The notes below the pieces were generated by a model, which was not told where the DNA came from, did no database searches, and worked only from the letters and a program-made list of their open reading frames with translations. Below are positions 34,076 through 43,251 of a stretch of DNA of 64,000 nt, one piece after another. Numbering within the stretch: the stretch's first letter is position 1; the number at the start of each line of letters is the position of its first letter. A program made the translations under genes and the position numbers. Location of the stretch: assembly GCA_030445275.1 (NCBI GenBank), contig JAUCSE010000056.1, positions 1 through 64,000 of the forward strand, written 5' to 3'. The DNA comes from Mucilaginibacter sp. (GTDB lineage: Bacteria > Bacteroidota > Bacteroidia > Sphingobacteriales > Sphingobacteriaceae).

Positions 34076-34861
34076 ATGGATTTTATTTTTAAGGAATTAC
34101 CGCCAATTGATCTGGAAAAATTAAATAATATAGCTAAAGAGGCCGGATCCGCAATACTCACCATTTATAACCTCCCACCCGAAAAAATGCAGCTGACATT
34201 AAAGGATGATCAATCGCCGCTTACTGCTGCCGACAGCTTATCGCACGAGGTTATATTTAAGCGCCTTACTAAGTTAACACCTCATATACCTATCATTTCA
34301 GAAGAAGGTAAGGATGTCCCTTACGATACCCGGAAAAACTGGGAATTCTTTTGGTGTGTTGACCCGCTTGATGGCACCAAGGAGTTTATAAAGCACAATG
34401 GGGAGTTTACCGTAAATATTGCCCTCATTTATCAAAATACACCGGTTTTAGGGGTAATTTATGTACCAGTTACGGGTGATCTGTATTATGGCGGAATAAA
34501 TATTGGAAGCTGGAAGGAAACAGGGGATGGTATGAAAACCCAATTACATGCCGATATTAACAGCACAAATTGGATAGCGGCGGGCAGCCGATCGCATGCC
34601 GCCCCGGAAGAAACAGCCTTGTTAAGCCAATACCCTGTAACGAAAACTATTATTGCAGGGAGTTCCCTTAAGTTTTGTTTGATAGCCGAAGGCAAGGCCC
34701 ATATCTATTACCGTCATGGTCCTACAATGGAATGGGATACGGCGGCTGGACAGGCCATTGTTACTTTTAGCGGGGCAAAAATGACCAATCCTAATGGTAC
34801 TCCCTTTTTATATAATAAACCCTCATTACTCAACGCCGGTTTTTTGTGTAAGGTAAAATAA
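34076..34861 (+). CDS. cysQ: 3'(2'),5'-bisphosphate nucleotidase (CysQ)
   Basis: The 261-aa protein has the inositol-monophosphatase-fold motifs of CysQ: ISEEGKDVPY (metal-binding Glu76/77), VDPLDGTKEFIKHNGEFTVN (DPLDGT at 96-101) and MEWDTAAGQAIV near the C-terminus. It hydrolyses 3'-phosphoadenosine 5'-phosphate to AMP in the cytoplasm during sulfate assimilation. Length is normal. It stands alone, divergent from the beta-helix gene and upstream of the LacI operators of the sugar locus. No sulfate-assimilation genes are adjacent. Confidence 0.92.
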   Translation: MDFIFKELPPIDLEKLNNIAKEAGSAILTIYNLPPEKMQLTLKDDQSPLTAADSLSHEVIFKRLTKLTPHIPIISEEGKDVPYDTRKNWEFFWCVDPLDGTKEFIKHNGEFTVNIALIYQNTPVLGVIYVPVTGDLYYGGINIGSWKETGDGMKTQLHADINSTNWIAAGSRSHAAPEETALLSQYPVTKTIIAGSSLKFCLIAEGKAHIYYRHGPTMEWDTAAGQAIVTFSGAKMTNPNGTPFLYNKPSLLNAGFLCKVK

Positions 34862-34929
34862 TTAACCGCCAGGTTATAGTATTTTCAAACAGCTTTGCAT
34901 TAACTGAATATTAAGATTCTGAAACTTAT

Positions 34930-34939
34930 CAAACGTTTG
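34930..34939. promoter_or_regulatory. LacI-type operator 1 (susC upstream)
   Basis: A perfect palindrome CAAACGTTTG followed by C, the core of LacI/GalR-family operators. It is the most distal of three copies before susC, 389 bp from the start codon. Confidence 0.65.
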
Positions 34940-35153
34940 CGAGTAGATTCTTTATTCCTACCGGTGACAAAAACGAAACACCGGCCGGACTTTTAGATTT
35001 GTTATGGCATGTTATAAACTGCGCTAATATCAAAAAGGTTCATCAATAACCATAAGTCAGGCAGAAACGGAACAATTACTTGTTTTAAAAATCCGGAAAG
35101 TCAATCATATACCGGCTCTTTTCATACAACCCCGTTCTGATTTAACCATTTAT

Positions 35154-35163
35154 CAAACGTTTG
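35154..35163. promoter_or_regulatory. LacI-type operator 2 (susC upstream)
   Basis: A perfect CAAACGTTTG palindrome, flanked TAT...CAC. It is 32 bp (about three helical turns) from operator 3, suitable for cooperative binding by two dimers. Confidence 0.7.
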
Positions 35164-35185
35164 CACCCTTTAAGGTTTTGTAAAA

Positions 35186-35195
35186 CAAACGTTTG
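35186..35195. promoter_or_regulatory. LacI-type operator 3 (susC upstream)
   Basis: A perfect CAAACGTTTG palindrome followed by CG. It lies 123 bp upstream of the susC start, just before a possible promoter (TTG near 35220 and TAATTTCC near 35243, a weak match). Confidence 0.7.
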
Positions 35196-35318
35196 CGGGG
35201 TGTTTGAGGGCTTTCAACGTTGCTTTGTTTGGGCCTTATCTCTAATTTCCAATATTATAAAACAGCGCAAATCTTCAAAACACCAAAATTTATTAATTAA
35301 TACTAACACCGACAATGT

Positions 35319-38300
35319 ATGATTAAAGTTTACTCACAACTTAACTTGGATTTCAGGAAGGTTTTTTTTTCAAAGGGGCATTTCCTTTTCAGGGCTCTTT
35401 TTAAAATAGCCTGCTGTTGTCTGTTTGCACTGCTGCCAACATTGGTAAGCGCGCAAACCACAATAAATGGTACCGTAAAAGATGATAAGGGCACTCCGGT
35501 AATAGGAGCAACGGTAACCGAAAAAGGGGTTAAAAACACAGCCGTAACCGACATAAACGGCAAGTTTAAACTATCGCTTAAGGGCAAATCAGGTATTTTA
35601 AATGTAACATACATCGGTTATAAACCTAAAGAAGTGGCTATCGGATCATCCAACGAGGTCGTGATTACTTTAGACGAAGATCTGAATAACCTGAATGAAG
35701 TGGTAGTTGTTGGATATTCATCCAAACAGGTATCGCAATTATCCAGCTCCGTATCGGTTATCAATGGCAACAAATTAAGGGATGTAACCTCTAATGACTT
35801 GGGTAGCCTGTTACAGGGTAAAGCCCCGGGGGTAATGGTATCATCCGCATCAGGCGATCCGACAGGCGGCTCCAGCATCCTTGTTCGTGGCGCAAGCAGT
35901 ATAAGCGCCGGCGCCAGTCCGTTGATTGTGGTTGATGGTAATATCGGCGGCACATACAATCCAACGGATGTTGAATCGGTAACCGTATTAAAAGATGCCG
36001 CGGCAACCGGTCTATATGGATCAAGGGCTGCCAATGGGGTAATTATCATTACTACCAAGATGGGCAAATCGGGTCAAACAAAAATTGATATCAATTCAGT
36101 AACAGGATTTAACAAAGCCACATTCGGCAATTTCCACTTAATGAATTCGCAGCAATTGTATGATTATCAAAAAACCTTTATGAACCCAGATCCATCGGTA
36201 TTAAAAAACAATACCAATTGGTTGGATATGGCTTTTAGGACCGGGATTACGCAAAACCATACTATTTCGGCATCTGGCGGCAGCGATAAAACACAGTTTT
36301 ACGTATCCGGTAATTACTACAAGGAGCAGGGTACGTTGATAGACAATGGTACAACGGCTTATAACTTCCGCTCAAACCTTACCACAAAGCTGAACGACAA
36401 ATTAAAGCTGAGCGTTTTACTAAATACCATTTATACAAAAGATAATAACCCGACCAGGCTTTTTACGGGCAATGCGCTATATGATGCTTATTTAAGCATG
36501 CCTTATGATCCGGCCTATAATGCTGATGGCACACCAACAGATGGCAGGAACTACCCGGGTTGGGTAGGGCGAGATAAGGAGAACTTTTTACAGGGCTTGC
36601 AATACAATTTTGCTGATGCAAAAACCCTGAATACCAGCGGCGATTTTAATATTGATTATGCGATAACCAAACATTTGAGCTTTGCCACCTATAACCGGGC
36701 AACACTTATTAATTACAGAGACGAAACGTATTATGATGCCCGCACTAAAGATGGGGGAGCAAACTCAGGTGAGTTATATAATAACTCCTATTTTGCCAGC
36801 ACGCTGTTAACATCAAACCGGTTAAAGTATGATAACAGTTTTGGCAATCACAATTTGACGTTACTGGCGGTTGGCGAAGGGCAAAAGTATCATTATGATG
36901 ATCAGGCCTTGAATGGAAAAGGTTTGCCACCCGGACGGCCCATCATGTCAACCGCTACTGATATTGTCAGCAATCCAAGCGGCGGCGTTGATGAATATAA
37001 TTTTAGAAAATACTTGGGTCAGGCTGATTATAATTATGCCGGAAAATACTTTTTGGTGGGCTCTTATGTGCACGAGTATTCTTCACGTTTTGGAGGGAAT
37101 AACCCAAGCGGTAATTTTTACCAGGCAGGGGCTTCGTGGATATTGACTAAAGAGAACTTTATGAAAAACGTACAGTCCATCAATTTTCTAAAACTACGTG
37201 GCAGCTATGGAACCACGGGTAATGCCGAAATTGGTAATTATGCCGGTTTAGGTTTATATAGCATTGATCAGTCTGCAAGTTACAACGGGGCGCCAGGCGC
37301 ATATCCATCGCAAAAGGCTAACCCTAACCTTACCTGGGAAAAGATGAAAACCGCCAATATCGGGGTTGACCTGGGCTTATTTAACAGGATTGATGTAAAC
37401 GTTGATGTTTATCAGAAAACATCAAGCGCCCTATTGTTTAAAAAACCATTGCCCGCCACATCAGGATATAATTACGTATTTGAAAACATAGGGTCGGTAC
37501 GTAACCGGGGGCTTGAAATCAATGTAACATCCCGGAATTTGGTTGGCGCTTTTAAATGGGAAACCAATTTTAACATCGCCTTTAACCGTAACAAGGTATT
37601 GTCATTAGATGCCGGCGAATCAATGGCTGCCCCCGGCGCGCAACTGCCCATCGCGGTTGGACATGATATGAACGATTGGTATATGCCTATATGGGCCGGG
37701 GTTAATCCCGCAAACGGCAAGCCGCAATGGGAAAAATTGGTTACTGATGCCAATGGCAATGTTACCAAACAGCTAACAAGTGTTTATTCAGAGGCATCAG
37801 CGTCAAAGCAGTTTACTGGTAAATCGGCATCACCAAAATTCACGGGTGGTATTAACAATACCTTCTCTTACAAGAACTTTTCATTAAGCACATTTTTAAA
37901 TTTTGTTTATGGCGGTTATGTATATAATGACAGCCGTGCTTACTTTGATAATGATGGTTTGTATGATAGCTATAATGCCATGGTACCAGCCAAAGGATGG
38001 ACTCGTTGGCAAAAACCGGGCGATATAGCCACGGAACCTCAGGCAATACAGGGGGGTAACAATAACTCTAATTCTGCATCATCAAGGTATTTGGAAAATG
38101 GCAGCTACCTGCGCCTGCGTAATGTTACGCTCGGTTATCAGCTACCCCAAACCTGGCTTACCAACTTAAAGATCAGAAGCGCCAGAATATTTGTAAGTGG
38201 TGATAACCTGGTGACATTTACCAAGTTTACAGGCGTTGATCCGGAAGTAGATCTGAATCCCGATGTGGATAATATGAGTACCAAGGGTGTGTCAAGCTTT

Positions 38301-38351
38301 AAATACCCTGTAAGTAGAAAAATATTGTTCGGAGTGAATGTTGGATTCTAA
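35319..38351 (+). CDS. SusC-family TonB-dependent outer membrane transporter
   Basis: The 1010-aa protein has a signal peptide ending LVSAQ. A carboxypeptidase-like regulatory domain follows (NGTVKDDKGTPVIGATVTEK), then the TonB-box region NNLNEVVVVGYSS and the plug (LLQGKAPGVMV, ILVRGASSIS, LKDAAATGLYGSRAANGVII). The 22-strand barrel ends VSRKILFGVNVGF. It imports oligosaccharides across the outer membrane with its SusD partner, whose start is 11 bp downstream. Three LacI-type operators precede it, so expression probably depends on the LacI regulator at 48957-50000. Downstream enzymes suggest a beta-galactoside substrate. Confidence 0.95.
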   Translation: MIKVYSQLNLDFRKVFFSKGHFLFRALFKIACCCLFALLPTLVSAQTTINGTVKDDKGTPVIGATVTEKGVKNTAVTDINGKFKLSLKGKSGILNVTYIGYKPKEVAIGSSNEVVITLDEDLNNLNEVVVVGYSSKQVSQLSSSVSVINGNKLRDVTSNDLGSLLQGKAPGVMVSSASGDPTGGSSILVRGASSISAGASPLIVVDGNIGGTYNPTDVESVTVLKDAAATGLYGSRAANGVIIITTKMGKSGQTKIDINSVTGFNKATFGNFHLMNSQQLYDYQKTFMNPDPSVLKNNTNWLDMAFRTGITQNHTISASGGSDKTQFYVSGNYYKEQGTLIDNGTTAYNFRSNLTTKLNDKLKLSVLLNTIYTKDNNPTRLFTGNALYDAYLSMPYDPAYNADGTPTDGRNYPGWVGRDKENFLQGLQYNFADAKTLNTSGDFNIDYAITKHLSFATYNRATLINYRDETYYDARTKDGGANSGELYNNSYFASTLLTSNRLKYDNSFGNHNLTLLAVGEGQKYHYDDQALNGKGLPPGRPIMSTATDIVSNPSGGVDEYNFRKYLGQADYNYAGKYFLVGSYVHEYSSRFGGNNPSGNFYQAGASWILTKENFMKNVQSINFLKLRGSYGTTGNAEIGNYAGLGLYSIDQSASYNGAPGAYPSQKANPNLTWEKMKTANIGVDLGLFNRIDVNVDVYQKTSSALLFKKPLPATSGYNYVFENIGSVRNRGLEINVTSRNLVGAFKWETNFNIAFNRNKVLSLDAGESMAAPGAQLPIAVGHDMNDWYMPIWAGVNPANGKPQWEKLVTDANGNVTKQLTSVYSEASASKQFTGKSASPKFTGGINNTFSYKNFSLSTFLNFVYGGYVYNDSRAYFDNDGLYDSYNAMVPAKGWTRWQKPGDIATEPQAIQGGNNNSNSASSRYLENGSYLRLRNVTLGYQLPQTWLTNLKIRSARIFVSGDNLVTFTKFTGVDPEVDLNPDVDNMSTKGVSSFKYPVSRKILFGVNVGF

Positions 38352-38362
38352 AAAACACTGAA

Positions 38363-39865
38363 ATGAAAACTATAAAATATATAAAAGCATTGATCATCAT
38401 TGGTTTTCTAGGGATGGTTGTGAACGCGTGTAAGAAGGTAGAGCCATCAACCGCTATTGACGATAAAACGGCCCTTTCCAATGCAGATAATATCGGCATT
38501 GCCACTACAGGCAACTATGCCGTATTAAGAAACCCATCATATGTAAGAAGCGGGCACTTTTTGATGGAATATCCGGGCGATAATATAGCCCAGGGACAAT
38601 CCTCATCTGATGATTTGAGCCGGTGTTACCGGTATACACATATACCAACGGGCACCCATGCTACTAATTTTTGGACACAGGCCTACCATCTTATCGCCGC
38701 CGCTAATTTAATTATCGCGGCTATCCCGGATAATGGCGCAGAGGAGTTACAACAATTAAAAGGCGAAAACCTGTACCTGCGTGCCATGGCACAATTTAAC
38801 CTGGTACGAATTTTTGGCAGGCCATATACACAAGGTAATGGCAGTAATCCCGGTGTTCCTATATTGAAGGAAAACGCCACGGATATCAGACCAGCCCGTA
38901 ATACAGTGAAAGAAGTGTATGACGCGGTGGTAGTTGATCTGCTAAAAGCGGCCGATCTGATGACGGAACAAAAAGCCAACCCTTACGCGTCAAAAGAAGT
39001 GGCCTATGCTTTATTATCACGCGTTTATTTATACATGAATGATAATACCAACGCCATTAAATATGCTGATCTGGTGATCAATTCTGGCCGTTATAGCCTG
39101 TTACAAGGCGGCGACTACAAAAACTACTTTAGCGGCGTACCCGAAAATAATAAGGAAACCATTTTTTGTATCAAATACACCAAAACACAGGATCAGGGTT
39201 TCAGTGCCATCGGATCTATGTATTACAGTGGTCAGGGGCCTGATGGTACCAGCTCATTAACCACTCCTGGTGGCCAGGGCAATACCGGCTGGGGCGAAAT
39301 TTACGCCTCGAGAACCTACGTGGAGGATCTGGATAAGTACCCGGACGATCTTCGCCATAGCTTTATCGCACCATTTTTGGATAATGGGGTTTTACAGTAC
39401 AATAAAAAATTGACACCCAATACGCCCATGTATTATATTACCAAATACAGTTTTCAGGAAGGTATTGTTACTTTAAGCTCGCCGGTTTACCTGCGTTTAG
39501 CCGAAATGTACCTGAACCGCGCCGAGGCAAATGCCAAACTCGGCAACACCCAGAAAGCGCTTGATGATGTAAATATTATCCGTACCCGGGCAGGTATACC
39601 AACGCTTACCCTGGCAACCGCCGGCGACGTGCTTGGCGCTGTGCTTGAAGAACGCCACCTGGAGCTTGCATTTGAAGGGCAACGCGCTTATGATTTGTTC
39701 AGGAACAACTTGCCTATGGTACGCAACTATCCGGGCACACATGCATTGAACAATACGCCAAGTACCAATATTATGCAAACAGTGTTGCCAACAGATGCCA
39801 GGGTGGTATTCTTTATTCCGCAAACAGAAATTGACAATAACCCAAAACTTACACAAAACCCTTAA
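38363..39865 (+). CDS. SusD/RagB-family outer-membrane lipoprotein
   Basis: The 500-aa protein has a lipoprotein signal with a Cys at about residue 23 (MVVNACKK). It shows the tetratricopeptide-rich SusD fold: GENLYLRAMAQFNLVRIFGR, KEVYDAVVVDLLKAADLM, VAYALLSRVYLYMNDN, and the C-terminal YLRLAEMYLNRAEANAKLG with ERHLELAFEGQRAYDLFR. SusD proteins cap the SusC pore and capture glycans at the cell surface. It follows susC by 11 bp, and two hairpins occur in the 184-bp gap after it. Confidence 0.95.
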   Translation: MKTIKYIKALIIIGFLGMVVNACKKVEPSTAIDDKTALSNADNIGIATTGNYAVLRNPSYVRSGHFLMEYPGDNIAQGQSSSDDLSRCYRYTHIPTGTHATNFWTQAYHLIAAANLIIAAIPDNGAEELQQLKGENLYLRAMAQFNLVRIFGRPYTQGNGSNPGVPILKENATDIRPARNTVKEVYDAVVVDLLKAADLMTEQKANPYASKEVAYALLSRVYLYMNDNTNAIKYADLVINSGRYSLLQGGDYKNYFSGVPENNKETIFCIKYTKTQDQGFSAIGSMYYSGQGPDGTSSLTTPGGQGNTGWGEIYASRTYVEDLDKYPDDLRHSFIAPFLDNGVLQYNKKLTPNTPMYYITKYSFQEGIVTLSSPVYLRLAEMYLNRAEANAKLGNTQKALDDVNIIRTRAGIPTLTLATAGDVLGAVLEERHLELAFEGQRAYDLFRNNLPMVRNYPGTHALNNTPSTNIMQTVLPTDARVVFFIPQTEIDNNPKLTQNP

Positions 39866-39871
39866 AAGAGT

Positions 39872-39898
39872 AGCCACTATGCTTTAGGTATAGTGGCT
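39872..39898. other. Hairpin after susD
   Basis: AGCCACTAT (39872-39880) and ATAGTGGCT (39890-39898) form a 9-bp stem with a 9-nt loop, 6 bp after the susD stop. No T-run follows, so it may stabilise the susCD message rather than end transcription. Confidence 0.5.
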
Positions 39899-39968
39899 CA
39901 TTAAAAGATGGAAAATTGTATTTATGGGTACATTTATAAGTAGTAAATCTATTTTTACAGCTAAAAAC

Positions 39969-40016
39969 AAGCCTTTTATCTTCTCAATAATTAATTATTG
40001 GAAAGGTAAAAGGCTT
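39969..40016. other. Long two-part hairpin between susD and the hydrolase genes
   Basis: AAGCCTTTTA (39969-39978) pairs with TAAAAGGCTT (40007-40016). Inside is a second perfect palindrome CAATAATTAATTATTG (39985-40000). It ends 33 bp before the next start codon and could be a processing or attenuation site separating transporter and enzyme expression. Confidence 0.6.
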
Positions 40017-40049
40017 AAACCATCTTACTAAATTTGATTCGTTGATTGA

Positions 40050-43046
40050 ATGATTATGATAAAAAAACAACTCCTTGCGTTCATCGTCCTGTTATCGGCT
40101 TTTACGGCCAATGCTCAAAAAGTACCTTATACCAATTGTAAAAACTGCTGGATAGCCGACTCATTAGGAAATCACCGGGTGGTTTTAACTTTTAGCGGCA
40201 CAGGTAAAGTGGCAAAAGCCATTATTGACTGGCGAAGGCGTGACACCGATCCTGAAAACAAGCGGATTATTATTCAGGATGCCAAAACAAAGCAAAAGAT
40301 AACCAACATAAAGCTGGGGACGATAAACCGGAAAACAGGCGAGTTGTTTTTTGAACCAACATCAGGGAAGGGAACTTATTACGTGTACTACATGCCCTAT
40401 AAAAACGAGGGACGCTCCAACTACCCGAAAGGGGTATACCTGAAACCTGAAAATACAGCATCAACAGCATGGTTGAGCGCTTTAGGCGACGGTAAAAACG
40501 CCCCATTAGCTTCGGTAAAAGAGTTTCAATCCATAGATGCGTTCAATAGCTTTTACCCGATGGAGGTGATCGCCACAAAAAACGAGACAGATCATTTGCT
40601 CGCTAAGTTCAAAGCCGAAAAATTCCTGGTTTTCCCTGAAGACAGACTGAATTCTATCCGGATGACCAAAGATTTGCCACAACGTTGGATAGAGCTTGGT
40701 CCTCAAAATAAATATACCGCAACTGCATTACGCGGCGAAAATTTCGCTTACCAGCTAGGCATATACGCCCTGCAAGATCTGGAGGATGTAAAGGTTACCT
40801 TCAGTAAATTGACTACAGTATCGGGCAAAATAATACCGGCCACGGCTCTTTTTTGTATCAATAACGGCGGTACGGCCTACGATGGCTCGCCGCTTAACAA
40901 AACGGTAAATGTGGTTGCCGGCGATGTGCAGGCATTATGGTGCGGTATTGATATATCGGCAAATGCAGTACCGGCAATATATACCGGCAAGGCCACCATC
41001 AGCATCAATGGCAAAACGGCTAAAGAAATACAGCTATCCATTAAAGTAGGTACCGGCCTGGCAAAAAATGGCGGTGTTGATGAACCCTGGAAAATGACCC
41101 GCCTGGGCTGGCTCAACTCCACCATGGCGCAAAAAAACACGGTGATAGCGCCATACACACCGCTATTGGTAAAAAACAACACGGTAAGCTTATTGGGCAG
41201 AACGGTAGAGGTAAATAACGATGGTTTCCCCAAACAGATCCAGACATTTTTTACACCCGAAATGACGGATTATACCGATGCGCCAAACAACCTGCTGACC
41301 GAGGCCATTCACTTTCATTTTATAAAACCCGATGGTAAAAACATCAAACTAAAAAGCCAGGGTCTGCAATTTACCAAAACAGAACCCGGCAGGGTGCAGT
41401 GGAACGCCACAAGCGGCAATGATTCTCTGCAGATGGAGGTAAGCGCGTCGTTAGAGTTTGATGGCTTTATGTCATACACTGTAAAAGTGGAGGCCCTGCA
41501 GGATATCAGCTTAAAAGATATTACCATGCACATTCCCTTTAAAAGGAATGTGGCCAAATACATGATGGGCCTTGGCCAAAAAGGCGGTTATCGCCCGGAA
41601 AACTTTGAATGGAAATGGGATGTAACGCATAAAAACCAGGACGGCGCCTGGATAGGTAACGTAAACGCCGGCCTGCAATATTCGCTGCGCGATGATAAAT
41701 ATGTACGCCCGCTTAACACCAATTTCTACTTGCAAAAACCGCTGATCCTGCCATCGTCATGGGGTAATGGCGATAAAGGGGGTATCAAAGTTACCGACGA
41801 TGGCAAAGCGGTGTTAGCCAACAATTACAGCGGCCAAAGAAAGCTGAATAAAGGTGATGTATTGTATTATAACTTTACCTTATTGATCACCCCGTTCCAT
41901 ACCATCAATACCGATTTTCAATGGGCCACCCGGTTTTATCATGCTTATAAGCCGATTGATACCATCAAAAAAATTGGAGCTACGGTGATCAATATTCACC
42001 ACGCCACAGCAATCAATCCCAATATCAATTACCCTTTTATTGCCTGGAAGGCCATGAAAGCTTATGATGATTCGGCCCATGCAGCAGGATTGAAGGTGAA
42101 GATCTACAATACCATCCGCGAACTGTCAAACCATGCTTATGAAACTTTTGCACTTCGTAGTTTGGGGCACGAGATCTATTCGCCGGGTAAAGGCGGCGGA
42201 TTTAGTTGGTTGCAGGAGCACCTGGGCGATGACTATATAGCCGCCTGGTTTGTTCCCGAAATAAAAGATGCCGCCATTATTAACAGTGGCATGAACCGCT
42301 GGCACAATTACTACGTGGAGGGCATGAATTGGTTGACCCAAAATGTAGGTATCGATGGCATTTACCTGGACGATGTAGCCTTTGACCGTGTTACCATGAA
42401 ACGCATCAAACGGGTGCTGACCAAAGATGGTCATCCCGGAATCATTGATCTGCATTCGGCCAATCAGTACAACAAAAGCGACGGTTTTAATAACAGCGCC
42501 AACCTGTATATGGAACATTTTCCATACCTCAACCGCCTGTGGTTTGGGGAGTATTTTGATTATGAAAAGAACGCTCCCGACTTTTTCCTGACCGAAGTAA
42601 GCGGGATACCGTTTGGCCTGATGGGCGAGATGTTGCAAGGCGGCGGTAACGCCTGGCGGGGCATGGTTTACGGCATGACCAACCGGATACCCTGGAGCGA
42701 TGATGCCGACCCAAGACCCATCTGGAAAGTATGGGACAGCTTTGGCATGAAGGGCACCAAAATGATTGGTTACTGGGTTGATGATAACCCGGTAAAAACC
42801 GACCATGAAAAGGTATTGGCCACCGTTTATAAAAAGGATGGCGCGGCCCTGGTATCTATTGCCAGCTGGGAAGACAGCGATACGGATATCCAATTAAATA
42901 TCGACTGGAAAAAACTAGGCATTGATCCGTCAAAAGTAACCATTACAGCGCCCGGGATCAAAAACTTTCAGCCAGCCAAAACATTCGGACTTCATGATAA
43001 AATACGGGTTGAAAAGGCTAAAGGATGGTTATTGATTATCAAATAA
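40050..43046 (+). CDS. Putative secreted glycoside hydrolase (DUF6067-like)
   Basis: The 998-aa protein has a signal peptide ending FTANAQ. The first 500 residues look like beta-sandwich domains; the second half resembles a TIM-barrel hydrolase, with VINIHHATAINPN, GLKVKIYNTIRELSNH, a likely acidic cluster in GIDGIYLDDVAFDR (Asp residues), and DLHSANQYNKSDGFNN. The general layout fits large uncharacterised glycoside-hydrolase-domain proteins of Bacteroidota PULs. Its position after susCD and before galM and GH35 suggests it acts on the same polymer. The specific CAZy family and bond are uncertain. Confidence 0.7.
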   Translation: MIMIKKQLLAFIVLLSAFTANAQKVPYTNCKNCWIADSLGNHRVVLTFSGTGKVAKAIIDWRRRDTDPENKRIIIQDAKTKQKITNIKLGTINRKTGELFFEPTSGKGTYYVYYMPYKNEGRSNYPKGVYLKPENTASTAWLSALGDGKNAPLASVKEFQSIDAFNSFYPMEVIATKNETDHLLAKFKAEKFLVFPEDRLNSIRMTKDLPQRWIELGPQNKYTATALRGENFAYQLGIYALQDLEDVKVTFSKLTTVSGKIIPATALFCINNGGTAYDGSPLNKTVNVVAGDVQALWCGIDISANAVPAIYTGKATISINGKTAKEIQLSIKVGTGLAKNGGVDEPWKMTRLGWLNSTMAQKNTVIAPYTPLLVKNNTVSLLGRTVEVNNDGFPKQIQTFFTPEMTDYTDAPNNLLTEAIHFHFIKPDGKNIKLKSQGLQFTKTEPGRVQWNATSGNDSLQMEVSASLEFDGFMSYTVKVEALQDISLKDITMHIPFKRNVAKYMMGLGQKGGYRPENFEWKWDVTHKNQDGAWIGNVNAGLQYSLRDDKYVRPLNTNFYLQKPLILPSSWGNGDKGGIKVTDDGKAVLANNYSGQRKLNKGDVLYYNFTLLITPFHTINTDFQWATRFYHAYKPIDTIKKIGATVINIHHATAINPNINYPFIAWKAMKAYDDSAHAAGLKVKIYNTIRELSNHAYETFALRSLGHEIYSPGKGGGFSWLQEHLGDDYIAAWFVPEIKDAAIINSGMNRWHNYYVEGMNWLTQNVGIDGIYLDDVAFDRVTMKRIKRVLTKDGHPGIIDLHSANQYNKSDGFNNSANLYMEHFPYLNRLWFGEYFDYEKNAPDFFLTEVSGIPFGLMGEMLQGGGNAWRGMVYGMTNRIPWSDDADPRPIWKVWDSFGMKGTKMIGYWVDDNPVKTDHEKVLATVYKKDGAALVSIASWEDSDTDIQLNIDWKKLGIDPSKVTITAPGIKNFQPAKTFGLHDKIRVEKAKGWLLIIK

Positions 43047-43069
43047 TGTGAGGACAAGCCACTCTAAAA

Positions 43070-43187
43070 TGTCATTTCGATAGAGCGGAGGCGGTAAGCG
43101 CATGAGGGCGAAAGAGAAATCTTATACTCAATGTTATCTGAATAGATGTCGAATAAGATTTCTCCTCGTACCTCGTTCGAAATGACA
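43070..43187. repeat. Interspersed inverted repeat (GTCATTTCGA type)
   Basis: Nested arms GTCATTTCGA/TCGAAATGAC (43071-43080, 43177-43186) and GAGAAATCTTAT/ATAAGATTTCTC (43114-43125, 43153-43164) make a long imperfect hairpin between two PUL genes. The design resembles the units at 47504-47585 and 59389-59420, pointing to a genome-wide family of non-coding palindromic repeats. Confidence 0.75.
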
Positions 43188-43251
43188 ACTTTTTATTGAT
43201 ATACATTTATCCTGAGCTCACGATAAATAATAACAGCAGTTAAATAAACAC

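Noticed and set aside
41315..42893. Several long antisense frames within the 998-aa hydrolase gene
   Set aside because: They are shadows of a strongly coding strand with a signal peptide and consistent codon use.
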